Positions 1 through 11,985 of a stretch of DNA of 64,000 nt are shown in pieces (positions within the stretch are counted from its first letter, which is position 1; the number at the start of each line of letters is the position of its first letter). The position numbers and the translations under genes were made by a program. The notes under the pieces are model-generated. The model worked only from the letters and a program-made list of their open reading frames with translations, had not been told where the DNA came from and searched no databases. The stretch is from contig OX463784.1 of the NCBI GenBank assembly GCA_949825025.1, forward strand, positions 5,009,931-5,073,930, in the 5' to 3' direction. This DNA comes from Siphlonurus alternatus. Its lineage: Eukaryota; Arthropoda; Insecta; Ephemeroptera; Siphlonuridae.

Positions 1-384
1 CCTTATATTACCTATCCCATCCATCTGCACTAATTTTTTCATGGCTGATACTTATTGTGCTGCTGTAGGACAATTAGTGAAAAAGTGAAGTTGTGACGTA
101 TTAGCGACGGTTGGTTGACTTAAAACTCGCTGCCGTGAAAAAACACACGAGCGACCGCGGAAACTGCCGAGAGAGTGGCGATCGCGAGCCGATCGCCGCT
201 CCCTCGGCAGTTTCCGCGGTCGCTCGCGGTCGCTCGTGTGTTTTTTCACCGCGGCGAGTTTTAAGTCAACCAACCGTCGCTGATACGTCACAACTTCACT
301 TTTTCACTAATTGTCCTACAGCAGCACAATAAGTATCAGCCATGAAAAAATTAGTGCAGATGGATGGGATAGGTAATATAAGGT
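1..384. repeat. 384-bp near-perfect hairpin element
   Basis: The left half reads back as its reverse complement on the right: CCTTATATTACCTATCCCAT at the start matches ATGGGATAGGTAATATAAGG at the end. The arms meet near 192 in a GC-rich core of CGATCGC-like sequence. There is no coding content; ORFs here are symmetric by-products of the palindrome. It sits beside the truncated left arm of the giant palindrome and may have inserted there. The element may begin before the window. Confidence 0.9.
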
Positions 385-423
385 TCCCTAAAGGGGAAAA
401 AAAGCAATCCCTTCAGTTCACCT

Positions 424-3400
424 TTAAGGTCGCGCGCAAGAAAGCAAGCAAGTAGGTGGCGGCGAGCGCTAAAATCCACGTTTTCGCGTCTTTAAGCCCG
501 CCTAGCAGCCGACAGCAAAGAGATAAAAATTATCCGCCACGGGATAATTTTATCTAAAGATCATTCTGCGTTTGTATCCGCTTTCGGCATTTCTTCATTT
601 TAATTAGGAAATTAAATATCACGATGCAAACTCAAATTTTTTACAGATTTCTTTTGTCAACTGACTTCAAACACAAAATATTTTATCAAGCATCTAATAA
701 CTTTATTGTAGACACAGGTATTGGATTGACATATTATATATGTACAGTACATACGATTTATATTATGTATATGGTATTTCAACAGTATTTTAATTACCTA
801 TGATTTTAGCCGCAGTCTTACATTATATAAATTTATATATAATTATAAAATCACGGCAAACACGCAACTAAAACTGTTATTATTTTGTGCATGATCGCTA
901 TATTTATTTACTTTCTTCGACGTTTGTATTTAAGTTATATAAATATGCTGCATATAATATATAGTGATTATTCGATATTACCATTATTAATTATTAATAC
1001 AATATACTTTAAATTATTATATTTAGTCTAACATACATATAAGACATAATATATATCTTTTATTGCACTCATTATACGCTTGCTATTATGCATAAAAATA
1101 TGGAAATTTATAAAAAATTATGTGATTCAATTAACTTAAGGTGCAGTGATAACAATCTGAGAGATAACGTGGAGGAGGCGACGGTATTGAATGCTGATGC
1201 AAAACAAATTTTTACAAAACTGAACTGAAAAAATCTCCCTACATTCTTGCTCCCTTATGTGTGCGGCCGGAACTGTCCGCTGACACTGAAAGCCAGAGTA
1301 AGCCCACGTGTCTATAAAGAAACAAAACTTTGCAATTATAAATAATTATATATTTTTGCCTCAAAATCAAATTAAAAATTTGTTCATTATTTGTATTTTA
1401 TAATAATATGTAAAATCTAAAATCATTGAACCTGATTGAACGTACAGTACTATACTATATATTATATATATAGTCTACAACTAAATAACAGTTAACATTA
1501 TAATATAGTAATACTATACAAATACTATATTATATAATGTTAATTGTTATTTAGACGAAATATAATACAGACTGGGCCAGAAATAATGTCCCGATCGTAC
1601 GCTAAATTTTGGTAGGGAGGACTTTCAGCTAGAAAGTTGAAATTTGGCATACATAAAGCCAAGGGTTGTAAGTTTTTTGACATGAGTTAGAATTTTTTTA
1701 AAATTACTTTTTCATGCCTTTTTAGGGGTGGATTTACGATTTGCATTACTTCCTTATGGGATTTCCATGTTAAATTAAGTTGATAAAAAAATTTTGTCCG
1801 ATCAGCACCAAAATTTATTTCTAGGGGGATAAAAACACGCTGAATCTAATGGTGTATTTTAAAATGTGATAAAAACAACCCCTAACGATATATTGACCTT
1901 TATTGCATTAAAAAATATTTGCATCCTAATTTTGACATTACCGTTGAAACGAACTAATTTTTTTACCCCAGAAAACACCTTTGAATTTTTTTAAATCGGA
2001 GTTACTTAAGGATTTAATTTTTAGGGGTTGGTATTTTTACCCCTAATGTTGAAATCCTTAACTAACTCCGATTTAAAAAATTCAAAAGTGATTTCTAGGG
2101 TAAAGAAATTTTAGCTCGTTTCAATGGTAATGTCAAAATTAGGATGCAATCATTTTTTTAATGTAAGAATGGTCAATATCTCGTTAAGGGTTGTTTTAAT
2201 CACATTTTAAATTACACCATTAGATTCAACGTGTTTTTAACCCCCTAAAAATAAATTTTGGAGCTGATCGGACAAAATTTTTCTATCAACTTAATTTAAC
2301 ATGGAAATCCCATAAGGAAGTAATGCTAATCGTAAATCCACACCTAAAAAGGTATGAAAAAGTAATTTTAAAAAAATTCTAACTCATGTCAAAAAACTTA
2401 CAACCCTTGGCTTTATGTATGCCAAATTTCAACTTTCTAGCTGAAAGTCCTCCCTACCAAAATTTAGCGTACGATCGGGACATTATTTCTGGCCCAGTCT
2501 GTATTATATTTCGTCTAAATAACAATTAACATTATATAATATAGTATTTGTATAGTATTACTATATTATAATGTTAACTGTTATTTAGTTGTAGACTATA
2601 TATAATATATAGTATAGTACTGTACGTTCAATCAGGTTCAATGATTTTAGATTTTACATATTATTATAAAATACAAATAATGAACAAATTTTTAATTTGA
2701 TTTTGAGGCAAAAATATATAATTATTTATAATTGCAAAGTTTTGTTTCTTTATAGACACGTGGGCCTACTCTGGCTTTCAGTGTCAGCGGACAGTTCCGG
2801 CCGCACACATAAGGGAGCAAGAATGTAGGGAGATTTTTTCAGTTCAGTTTTGTAAAAATTTGTTTTGCATCAGCATTCAATACCGTCGCCTCCTCCACGT
2901 TATCTCTCAGATTGTTATCACTGCACCTTTAGTTAATTGAATCACATAATTTTTTATAAATTTCCATATTTTTATGCATAATAGCAAGCGTATAATGAGT
3001 GCAATAAAAGATATATATAATGTCTTATATGTATGTTAGACTAAATATAATAATTTAAAGTATATTGTATTAATAATTAATAATGGTAATATCGAATAAT
3101 CACTATATATTATATGCTGCATATTTTTATAACTTAAATACAAACTTCGAAGAAAGTAAATAAATATCGATCATGCACAAAATAATAACAGTTTTAGTTG
3201 CGTGTTTGCCGTGATTTTATAATTATATATAAATTTATATAATGTAAGACTGCGGCTAAAATCATAGGTAATTAAAATACTGTTGAAATACCATATACAT
3301 AATATAAATCGTATGTACTGTACATATATAATATGTCAATCCAATACCTGTGTCTACAATAAAGTTATTAGATGCTTGATAAAATATTTTGTGTTTGAAG

Positions 3401-3776
3401 TCAGTTGACAAAAGAAATCTGTAAAAAATTTGAGTTTGCATCGTGATATTTAATTTCCTAATTAAAATGAAGAAATGCCGAAAGCGGATACAAACGCAGA
3501 ATGTTCTTTAGATAAAATTATCCCGTGGCGGATAATTTTTATCTCTTTGCTGTCGGCTGCTAGGCGGGCTTAAAGACGCGAAAACGTGGATTTTAGCGCT
3601 CGCCGCCACTTGCTTGCTTGCTTTCTTGCGCGCGACCTTAAGTAATGTGACGTCATAGTAGACTTTTGACCGGGCGGTATGGAAGGAACGGGGAGTCGGA
3701 GGAAAGTGAAATTTACATTTTTGGAAAGAAGATTTTTTGGTGAATTTTTAATTTTGAAAAGTCACACCGCCTTTAA
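424..3776. repeat. Giant 3.35-kb palindrome (foldback element), gene A intron 5
   Basis: The arms at about 424-2028 and 2039-3641 are almost perfect reverse complements around a loop of about 10 nt (AGGGGT at 2023 pairs with ACCCCT at 2039). The right arm extends to 3776 with an outer part (CGGTATGGAAGGAACGGGG, then GAAAAGTCACACCGCC) that the left arm lacks. A second copy starting at 62364 carries that outer part, so the full terminal repeat is about 1.75 kb. No ORF of 60 codons lies inside. It occupies the intron before gene A exon 6, so the primary transcript would contain a very long hairpin. Confidence 0.9.
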
Positions 3777-4182
3777 GTTTTACTTATCGTAATGCTATGA
3801 TGTTCAGGTAAATATCAAGTAAAAGTAGGGGAGGGAGTCGAAACTACCCGCTATTCAAATAACAATCATTTTAAAAATATATATAATTATAATATATAAT
3901 TAATTAATTAATTACTATATTTTTTATTTTATTTCATTTTTTTTTTTTTTTTTTTTTTTTTTGGAAATATATAGCTTGGTATGAATATTCAGAATTTTTG
4001 GAAAATTATTTTACACTTCGTTTTTACTTTAAAAGATTTTCGGGTAAGAATACCCTCCCTTCATGATGCTAAAGTTTATTTCCTTGCGAATATTTTAGAA
4101 AATTTGATTCAAGTATGCATGAATGTTCTCTATAAAAGGAAATATAGAAAGTGACGGCGGAAAAAAGAATATATCTTTGAAC
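3777..4182. other. Intron 5 remainder, no gene seen
   Basis: AT-rich sequence with a poly-T run near 3938-3962 and short TTAA repeats. I see nothing coding. Confidence 0.6.
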
Positions 4183-4411
4183 CAGGGATCGGATGCAGAT
4201 GCAAGATGCACACGGATGCGCAAAAATGGGCTTGCATCCGCATCCGTGCATCCCAGATGCACGGGAAAAAATTAATGTATCCGGATGCGCATCCCAGATG
4301 CACGGGAAAAAATTAATGTATCCGGATGCGCATCCCAGATGCACGAAAAATAAATTTGCATCCGGATGCGCATCTCGGATGCACGAAAAAAACGCGTGCA
4401 TCTGGTCCCTG
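4183..4411. mobile_element. hAT-like non-autonomous element with 8-bp target duplication
   Basis: The termini CAGGGATCGGATGCAGATGC and GCATCTGGTCCCTG are inverted, and the element is flanked on both sides by CTTTGAAC (4175-4182 and 4412-4419). An 8-bp duplication and CAGGG ends are typical of the hAT superfamily. Inside are three to four tandem units of about 54 bp containing GGATGCGCATCCCAGATGCA. The ORFs over it are repeat translations. Confidence 0.85.
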
Positions 4412-4657
4412 CTTTGAACTTTTTACTTTTAATGTAAATTGTTATACAAAAACTATGTTACCTAAAGCTGTGACTACATGTAGCTTTCTCATCTTGACGT
4501 GATGATCTCATTGCCTGCTGTACTGTACATACTTAAATATCTCTGATTTACTTGCTGAACAAATTGCCTAGTTTCAGGGCGTAACGATACTGCTAGGTAG
4601 TCTATCAGTCAGTGTGCATCATTACAATTTAATCTATCTTAATCAAACTAATATTAT

Positions 4658-4833
4658 ATCGTCCCTTGTCCAGAATAATGAGTTGTCTGCTATTTCAGGT
4701 GAGCGCAATTATGAGCTGTAAATAAGTATAAAAAAAAGCTGATAGTAGTATTCACCTCAAATAGCAGACAGCTCATTATTGCAATGAGATCATGGTGGGC
4801 AGATAGCTCATTATAATCCGGACGACGGGCGAT
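4658..4833. repeat. Short foldback element (GTCC/AGAATAATGAG family)
   Basis: Inverted arms: CCAGAATAATGAGTTGTCTG on the left; CAGACAGCTCATTATTG and a GGACGACGGGCGAT end on the right. A related copy lies at 51908-52100 in gene B intron 8. Confidence 0.75.
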
Positions 4834-4918
4834 AAAATATACTTTATATAAAATATTGCTTTTTTACAAGTAAAATTATAATTCAGCCCCCAACTACCAC
4901 CAAGGGGCTGTGCTTTTA

Positions 4919-5045
4919 TTGGACGTGATTCAGTAAGAGAGTTATCGAGGTGTCTCCCTAACCACGTTTAGTGTCATTGAATTAGGCTGGCGCTAGCCGT
5001 GGTTAGTAGTAAAGCTGGATAACTCTTTTGTGAATCACCCCCAAT
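4919..5045. repeat. M3-related foldback element
   Basis: Imperfect inverted repeat beginning GGACGTGATTCAG and ending GTGAATCACCCCCAA, with internal CTAACCACG-type motifs as in the M3 family. Confidence 0.65.
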
Positions 5046-5185
5046 AGTGCTGTAATTTGTATGAGGAAAATAAGAAATATTTAAGAAAGAAAGATAAAAT
5101 GAAATTCATTTAATTCAGAAATGCACAAAGAACATAGCCTAAACTTATTAAGCATAGAAGCTTTAAGATTTTTACGTGCTAAATG

Positions 5186-5493
5186 GAGTATTGTCCTTAA
5201 TTTTTTTTATTGCAGAAATGGATAGAGGGTGCACAGCTACCCTGATTTTTTTCAGATTTTTTTCAGACCTGGAACTATTTTTAAAAAATTATTGAAAGTC
5301 CTTTTTGTGACGTCACGCGGCGGCAAGTCCTATCTTTTTCTTAAGGAGCGGCGTCTCGTGACGTCACGAAAAGGACTTTCAATAATTTTTTAAAAATAGT
5401 TCCCGGGCTCTAAAAAATCTGAAAAATTTCAGGGTAGCATAACTTTGCACCCTCTATCCATTTCTGCAATAAAAAAAATTGAGGACAATACTC
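5186..5493. mobile_element. M1 MITE copy in gene A intron 5
   Basis: Left end GAGTATTGTCC and right end GGACAATACTC. Next come GCAGAAATGGATAGAGGGTG and its mirror, then a stem containing GGAACTATTTTTAAAAAATT. Two TGACGTCA sites flank the loop. The family appears several more times in the window and is probably spread by a TA-targeting transposase acting in trans, judged from the host/element junctions at 11453. Confidence 0.85.
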
Positions 5494-5719
5494 TATTGTA
5501 TACTAAAGCAATTAGTTAAATTTTCTGGTTAGTTTTTTTTAATCATGTATCTCTAATTTTTAAACATCTTCTATATTATCTTAACAAGATGACCATGTAT
5601 TCAAAGCTTGTGCACTCAATTTAACTGAATAATAAAATGTTTACTTTTTTATATGTAACGATGGTAATATTCAAAACAGTTTATTAAAATAATATATTTA
5701 ATTTTCATTATTGTTCCAG

Positions 5720-8700
5720 GCTTCAAACTGCAGAGTATCGCATTAAGGACGAGATTAGAAGACAACACGAGGCAGAGAGCGCCCTTCGATGTTCTACTGT
5801 AACTTTGAAGATCGACTCAAAGATGGAGACTTGTAGGAACGAAATTGTTGCTTGTAAAATAAAATTGTCGGCCTGCCAAACTAAGGATTTGAATTGTGAA
5901 AGGATAAAAGATGAATATAATTGTAAAATCCAAACTGAAAGAAATAACAGTGCAGCCGTCACAAAAGAAAACCAAGTGTTAAAGCAGGAAATTTCATTCT
6001 GCACCACTGAAAGTCGATATAAGACGAGAAAGATGCTGGAAATGCAATCAGACCTGGATGTTTGTCGTAACGCCTCTGAAGTTTTACAGGAAAATATATC
6101 AGACCTTTCCAGTCAGATGAATGTGTCTAACATTATGAATACACAAACTATCAATGAACTCACAACGGATCTTCAGACCACGAGAAATAATAAAGACTCA
6201 CTGAATATTACTCTTCAATCTTACAAGACTTATCTAACTGCGTCCAAAACTGAAATTGTATCTCTAAAAAACACTGTTAGAACATGCAACACTGACCTAA
6301 ACAAGTTAAAAACAGAACAAAACAATCTTAATCAAACCTTTGAAAGTTGCAATGTGGAACTATCTACATCCAAATCTGAAGTAACAAATCTAAATGCCAA
6401 TGTTGAATTTTGCAATGTGGAACTATCTAAATCCGAATCTGAAGTAAGAAGTCTAAATATCAATTTTGAATCCTGTAATGTGGACCTAACAAGGACCAAA
6501 ACTTCACTAGAAACTGTCAATGCAACAGTACAAAGTCTGAACTCAAGTCTCACAGCTTGTGGCAAAACAAGTGAAGATCGAAAGACGAAGATGGAGGAGT
6601 GTGCCAGTCAGAAATTGTCAGCCCAGAAAAGCCACGAGTCTGCACTGAAGTCTCTCAATGACAAGCTGGAGCTTGCAAGTGTTGAGCAAGAGAGAGAGTC
6701 TCGTCTGAAGATGGAGATGATGGAAAGGTTTAATCCTATGCGTGATCAGCTAGTGAGAGAATCAAATGGTAAGTGCAGTGCAACATTAAATGTTTCAAAT
6801 TTATTAAATTTAATATTAATAAATCATTTAACCAATTCGAAACTTGTTGTCGGTTTAAAAACTACATGATAAAAACAATTATGCAGCTACAAGGAGAAAA
6901 TAAATAAGCAAGATTTGCATCCTTTTCATTACGAAATTCACTCAAATTATGTCATTATAAAGTATAATAATAAAATAAAATACTTGAATTATAAAAATAT
7001 GCAATTTAAATAAAATAAATGTAACTAACAAAATTATATTTCTTGCAGGAAAAGTCTTCAAAATTGGGAATGAAGTAAAAGTCATTATTATGAAATATAT
7101 CGTACGTATATATTATTTCAGTTTAAAAAATGCAGCAAAGCTGTTTCCTACAAATTTTTGGGTACCAATGCATGTCGTACTGTTTAATGATTATCGTATT
7201 AAAAAATTAACATTTTCTTGAGAACTTTAAACGCAGGGGGAAAGGGTTAAACACGCAACACGTGTACTAGTTGTTTCATTTTTTCACTTTCTTTGTTTTA
7301 GTATGTTGCGTTACTTAGTCACTGTACTAAAAATATCAAATTTTTATAAACTATATTCTAAACAATTTTCCGGCTTAAACGTTGTGTGTCGTTTTAACCT
7401 TGTTCCTTCATAATGATGATGATGCTAAAGAATTAATTATGTGATTTCTCAGGTATTCAAGATAGGATTTGTTGAAATTCCTGCTATTTATTTATGTAAT
7501 TTCAAATTTGCTCCTAAAGCCTAATTACACGATACATGCATGCAATTTCTTCTTAAAGAAAATGTCACCTCAATACAAACAAAATAAATAGGATTGTAAG
7601 GAAAATTGCATTCAAAATTGTATCGTTTAATACCGGGATAATTTGAATAATTTTATAAATTTTGGTTGTAATATTCTAAAAAATATTGAAACTCATATTT
7701 TTTTAATGTATTCTTAGTTTGCTACGTTTTTTTGAAGAACACATTTCATTTTCATTTGTTAATTCATCAACTAATAATTTAAATACAACATAGATCACTT
7801 CAATATAAAAAATAATTAAAAACTAAAACACAAATATAAGCAAAAATAATATCATTAATATTGAAAATGAGATGACATGGGAAAAAAAATAAAATAGTTC
7901 TGCACAAAATATAACTTCTGCCAAATTAATTATTTATAAGAAAGTTTTACAGAATAGATTTCTTTGTGAATGAGGATATTTCATCATATTTTCACAGAAT
8001 GAATCACAATTCGTGTTCCATTTTCAGTAATGGATTTTGCAATAAAGGGTTATTTGTGGAGCTTTGTAACTTTGTACCCTGATAGTTGATAGTTTATGAT
8101 CTTGGTAGTGAATTTTTCATGATTTTTTTCCAACCCTTCTGGTGGGTCTGAAATTTAAAAATTTAAATCCTCTTACGTGATATCCATGTTAAATAAAATT
8201 GATACAAAAATTTTATTTCATGTGCAAAAAAATTTTAATTTAGAAGTAACTTGCAATTTTGTGTAATCCAATGGTGCCATTTACAAATTAATAAAAACAA
8301 CCCTTCAATAAAAAATAAGATTTAACACCTTAAAATAAATACCCTAGTTAAAAAAACAACGTCTTCAACTCGACTTTTACGCGTCCAAACCTAATTTTTT
8401 TACCTCTAAAACACATCTTACTTCCTCTTTGCTCAAATTGAGGATTGAGGATAAAATGAAGACAATGGGTGCGATTCACGAAGCAGTTAGCCAGGTTTCT
8501 AACCACGTTTAGTACAACCACGTTTAACCATACCTGTTTTGCGTGTTAAACCACCAACAGTTAAATGTGGTTAAGCTAAACTTGGTTAGAAACCTGGCTA
8601 ACTGCTTTGTGAATCGCGTCCAATATCTAACATGTTCTAGAAGAGGAAAAAATATGTAATCTCGTCTTTTTCACCTCTTGTTTAATCTAAAATGGTGCAA

Positions 8701-10587
8701 AATCAGAGGAGAAAAGATGAGAGAAAAGATAAAATGCGAAGCAAAGTTGAAATTAATTTCTGCTCGGGTAATCAGTTTAGCTTCTTTCTGACATTGCCAT
8801 TCAATCAGGCTTTATTTTTCACCCCAGGAACATTAGCTTTTGAAGTTTTCAAATTGGTTTACATTAAGAATTTTAAAATTAAGGGTAGAAAAATTCATCC
8901 CTTTTATAGAAAACTAAAAATTAAAACACATGCTATCGATATAATTATATGGAAAAGGGTTATGGTTTTTGGTTATTAAATAATATGCTACCATGAACTT
9001 GGAGTTTTAAGACGCAGGAAAAATATATTATATTTTTAACTAATTGATTTCTGTATAATTTTTTAACTGCATTCTTTAACATACTTTATCAATTTAGTTT
9101 ATTGGAGACAGAATGATGAAATATGAAATAAACTAAACAATGCCCAATCTCTACAGGAGTGGCAGAACGCGTCTGACGTGTGCACGTCGATCGGGATGAA
9201 GTTGGTCAGTTTTCAGACCCAACAGAAGTGGCTGGCCATCAAGAACTACTTGGACAACAATGGTACGTTGTGCAAACAATTTTAATGTAAATGCCTTAAG
9301 TAACACGGCTTAGAACACAAATTGTTGCATCTGGAAGGAGATTGTTGATATCAACTTTACTGACGTTCCTTATATGGTTCCCTCAGTCACAACTAAGCAA
9401 ATTACTGTTAAAGTAAATAGAAAATAATATGTTCTGTTTACTTGTAAATTATGGATCCTGCATTGAAGTCACATTTTTTAACTTCATTTTTCATGCATTA
9501 GAAAAATGTTGATTTTTATTTGACAAATAAGAAAATTTATTATAGAAGAGAATTGTCCTCAGTTTTCTCATTTATTATTATTTATTTTTTTTTTAAAATG
9601 CGTAGTAATTTTTTTAAAAATTTTGTTAATTTTCAAGATGGATGCTGTGAAGTCGAAGTTTATCATGGGCTGCTCTCAATTTGACATCTTCAAAGTTTAT
9701 TGGCAAAAAAAAAAAAAAAAAAAAAAATTGCGTTGGCCAAATATAGCGGTAGTTTGCAATTCAAAGTTTAAGGTTTTTATTAATTATAAATGCATTACGA
9801 AAGACAAAATATATCAATATCGAACAACATTTCGAGTTATGAGTACTTTTCTGCAAAATTCTACAAAAAATATCAGTTTTACTGGTTTTACATGTTATCA
9901 AATGGGGAGCAAAAGCTAGATTATCTAGCTCAAAATATCATTTCGTTACCTAAAATGAATTATATTTTATAATTGTAAAGCGGGATAGCTGGTAAAAGTA
10001 TAAGATGTCTAAGATGTAGTTATCGAAAGAAATAGTAATGTTCCATTTACTTTAAGTAAATAAAGTGGATGAAGCAGTCAAGTTAATCTGCTTGGAATTT
10101 CATGCCGTTCTTTAAAAGCTTGGTAGATTCATTCAAAAATGTAAAGTTATTGAAATTATTGTCACATATAGATTATTTTGCACCAGCTGCTTATTATAAT
10201 TTGTCTTGTTTTACCATAATTAATACTTCTCATATACAGAGGCCATTGTAAAATTTAGAATATATTATAATGCAGTGCAGAAATAATATTAATTTTTTAC
10301 AAAATCACCATGGATGATCTTTTCTGACAAACTTTCTACTGTGCACGACCTTGTAATTCACACGTGACTCTGACACAGGATACAAAGAAAGACATTTCTG
10401 GACGTCCGGACGGTCGGTGCGAGGAGAGTGGAGGTGGAGCACCACCAACGAGGTCATGACCTTCGCTCACTGGACACTAGGAAAACCTGGAGTCGGTGAG
10501 GACCTGTGTGTCCTATTTTATAACGATGGAAGAAACTGGCACTCTAGTAGCTGCAGTAGCGATGCCAACCACATCATTTGTGAATAA
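5720..10587 (+). CDS. Secreted coiled-coil C-type lectin, gene A (exons 6-9; 5' part outside window)
   Basis: Coding exons: 5720-6768, 7049-7101, 9157-9262 and 10379-10591, with TAA at 10585-10587. All junctions are GT-AG and the joined frame is open for 471 codons. Exon 6 encodes about 350 residues of predicted coiled coil with regularly spaced Cys and a repeat of about 27 residues (CNVELS, then SEV, then LN). Exons 7-9 encode a C-type lectin domain: KVFKIGNE, then SIGMKLVSFQTQQKWLAIK, then FWTSGRS, FAHWTLGKPG and a final HIICE. The four Cys expected for the two core disulfides are present. The usual EPN/QPD position reads KPG and WND reads WHS, so canonical calcium-dependent sugar binding is doubtful. 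By comparison with genes B and C the missing exons 1-5 carry the 5'UTR, signal peptide and start of the coil. The family assignment is firm; the ligand is unknown. Confidence 0.88.
7102..8039. other. Gene A intron 7, no gene seen
   Basis: AT-rich intronic sequence between lectin exons 7 and 8. I recognise no repeat in this part. Confidence 0.5.
8040..8335 (+). repeat. Diverged single-arm relative of the giant palindrome core
   Basis: ATATCCATGTTAAATAAAAT, then ACAAAAATTTT, a TCCAATGGTG segment and AAAAACAACCCTT align in order with 1759-1885 of the giant palindrome (ATTTCCATGTTAAATTAAGT, then TCTAATGGTG, then AAAACAACCCCTAA). There is no mirrored arm here. Confidence 0.5.
8340..8770 (+). mobile_element. 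M2 MITE copy carrying a nested M3, gene A intron 7
   Basis: M2 starts ACCCTAGTTAAAAAAAC and ends near CTGCTCGGGT. The family's internal AATCTCGTCTTTTT, AAAATGGTGCAAAAT and GAGGATGAAATGAAGAC are recognisable. It is interrupted at 8467-8621 by an M3 element. The same composite is in gene B intron 7. A 95-codon ORF at 8692 is a chance frame across the element. Confidence 0.8.
8467..8621. mobile_element. M3 MITE nested in M2
   Basis: Perfect-looking inverted ends: GCGATTCACGAAGCAGTTAG and CTAACTGCTTTGTGAATCGC, with mirrored AGCCAGGTTTCTAACC inside. Flanking CAAT occurs on both sides (GACAAT before, CAATATC after). Confidence 0.85.
9263..10378. other. Gene A intron 8, no gene seen
   Basis: AT-rich intron with a poly-A run near 9707-9726. 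ORFs at 9623 and 9790 have no recognisable product and compositional character like the surrounding intron. Confidence 0.5.
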
Positions 10588-11222
10588 CATCGTAAGTAAC
10601 GTACAAATATAAACGTCATCCTAAATGATACCACAGTGAAACAACTCTATGGTGCCTTCTAGATTATATATCTTGAAAATTTCATTTTTTTTTATCTGTT
10701 ATTTAAATCAAGATATTAAATTTACTTAGCAATTTCTATTTATATAAAATATTTAAAACACTTGAATTTTGTGAATTTAGTCCAAATGAACATTGTTACA
10801 ACAAACTTTACAAAATAATCGATAATTTTCATTATTTTATTGTTAAAATTGAAATTATGGATTTAATAATTACCAATAATTTTTTTTCGTTGTGTTGTTT
10901 TAGATCAGGATTTTTTTTAAACGTGCATGTAAGAGTTTGATGTCTGTGGACTTCTCTGAAAACTGATTTTCAACAAATATTCGTCCACCGTTTGTGTGGA
11001 ATTAATTATAATTTTATTAAATATATAGTCTCATTAAATTCTTATTTGCAAATGACGGTTACTGCAAAATGGACTTACTCCCCTTTGAAAGCAACCAACA
11101 CATTATATTACTGTGAAAAAATATTCAGATCAGAAAATATTATATCATTTTAAGTAGTACACAACAACTTTGACTAAAAAATTATAAAATTATTTCAATT
11201 TTTTTTTTTTTTTTTTTTTTTT

Positions 11223-11803
11223 TGCTAGTTGAAAAATTTCATCTTTAACTCATCTTATACGCGTCTAAAACTAATCTTTTTACCTCTAAAACACATCTTA
11301 TTTCCACTTTGCTCAAAGTGAGGGTGCAATGAAGACAATATTTCTAACATTTTATGCTCAAGGAAAGAAAAAAAATATACGTAATCTCGTCTTTTTTCCT
11401 CTAAAATGGTGCAAAATAAGAGGAAAAACGACGAAAGGACAGCTTTATAATGTAGTATCGACCTCAATATTATTATTGCAGATAGATAGAGGGTGCAAAG
11501 TTATGCTACCCTGATTTTTTTTTTTCAGATTTTTACAGACAAGGAACTATTTTTAAAATTTATTGAAATTTCTTTTTACGACGTCACGAGACGCCGCTCC
11601 TTAAGAAAAAGATAGGACTTGCCGCCTCGTGACGTCATAAAAAGAAATTTCAATAATTTTTTAAAAATAGTTCTCGGTCTGTAAAATATCTGAAAAAAAA
11701 TCAGGGTAGCAAAACTTTGTACCCTCTATCCATTTCTGCAATAAAAAAATTGAGGTCGATACTCCATAGTGAATACAAGATGAAATTTACTTCAACTCGG
11801 GGT
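11223..11803 (+). mobile_element. M2 MITE copy with nested M1
   Basis: M2 runs from GTTGAAAAATTTCATC to TTCAACTCGGGGT. It is split at 11453 by an M1 element between AGCTTTATAAT and AGTGAATAC, which rejoin to the M2 consensus. Confidence 0.85.
11453..11766. mobile_element. M1 MITE nested in M2
   Basis: TAGTATCGACCTCAAT on the left and ATTGAGGTCGATACTCCA on the right. The stem core holds GACGTCACGAGACGCCGC and the mirrored CGTGACGTCATAAAAAG. Confidence 0.88.
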
Positions 11804-11985
11804 TGTGACTCACGAAAGTCATTAAATTGTAAATCGCTACATAAATTTCATAACTTTCATAACTATTGTCTTTTTGCTTGCATTTTTTTTTATGCTGAAA
11901 TCCTTTAAGTTTTCTTTGACAGTTACAAAATTTTTATACAGATTTTGACTTTTATTAGAATTCTTTTAATAAAACATTACATTTA

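Noticed and set aside
4069..4417. Overlapping ORFs on both strands with repeated Ala-Ser-Gly-His-like units
   Set aside because: Translations of the tandem units inside a hAT-like element.
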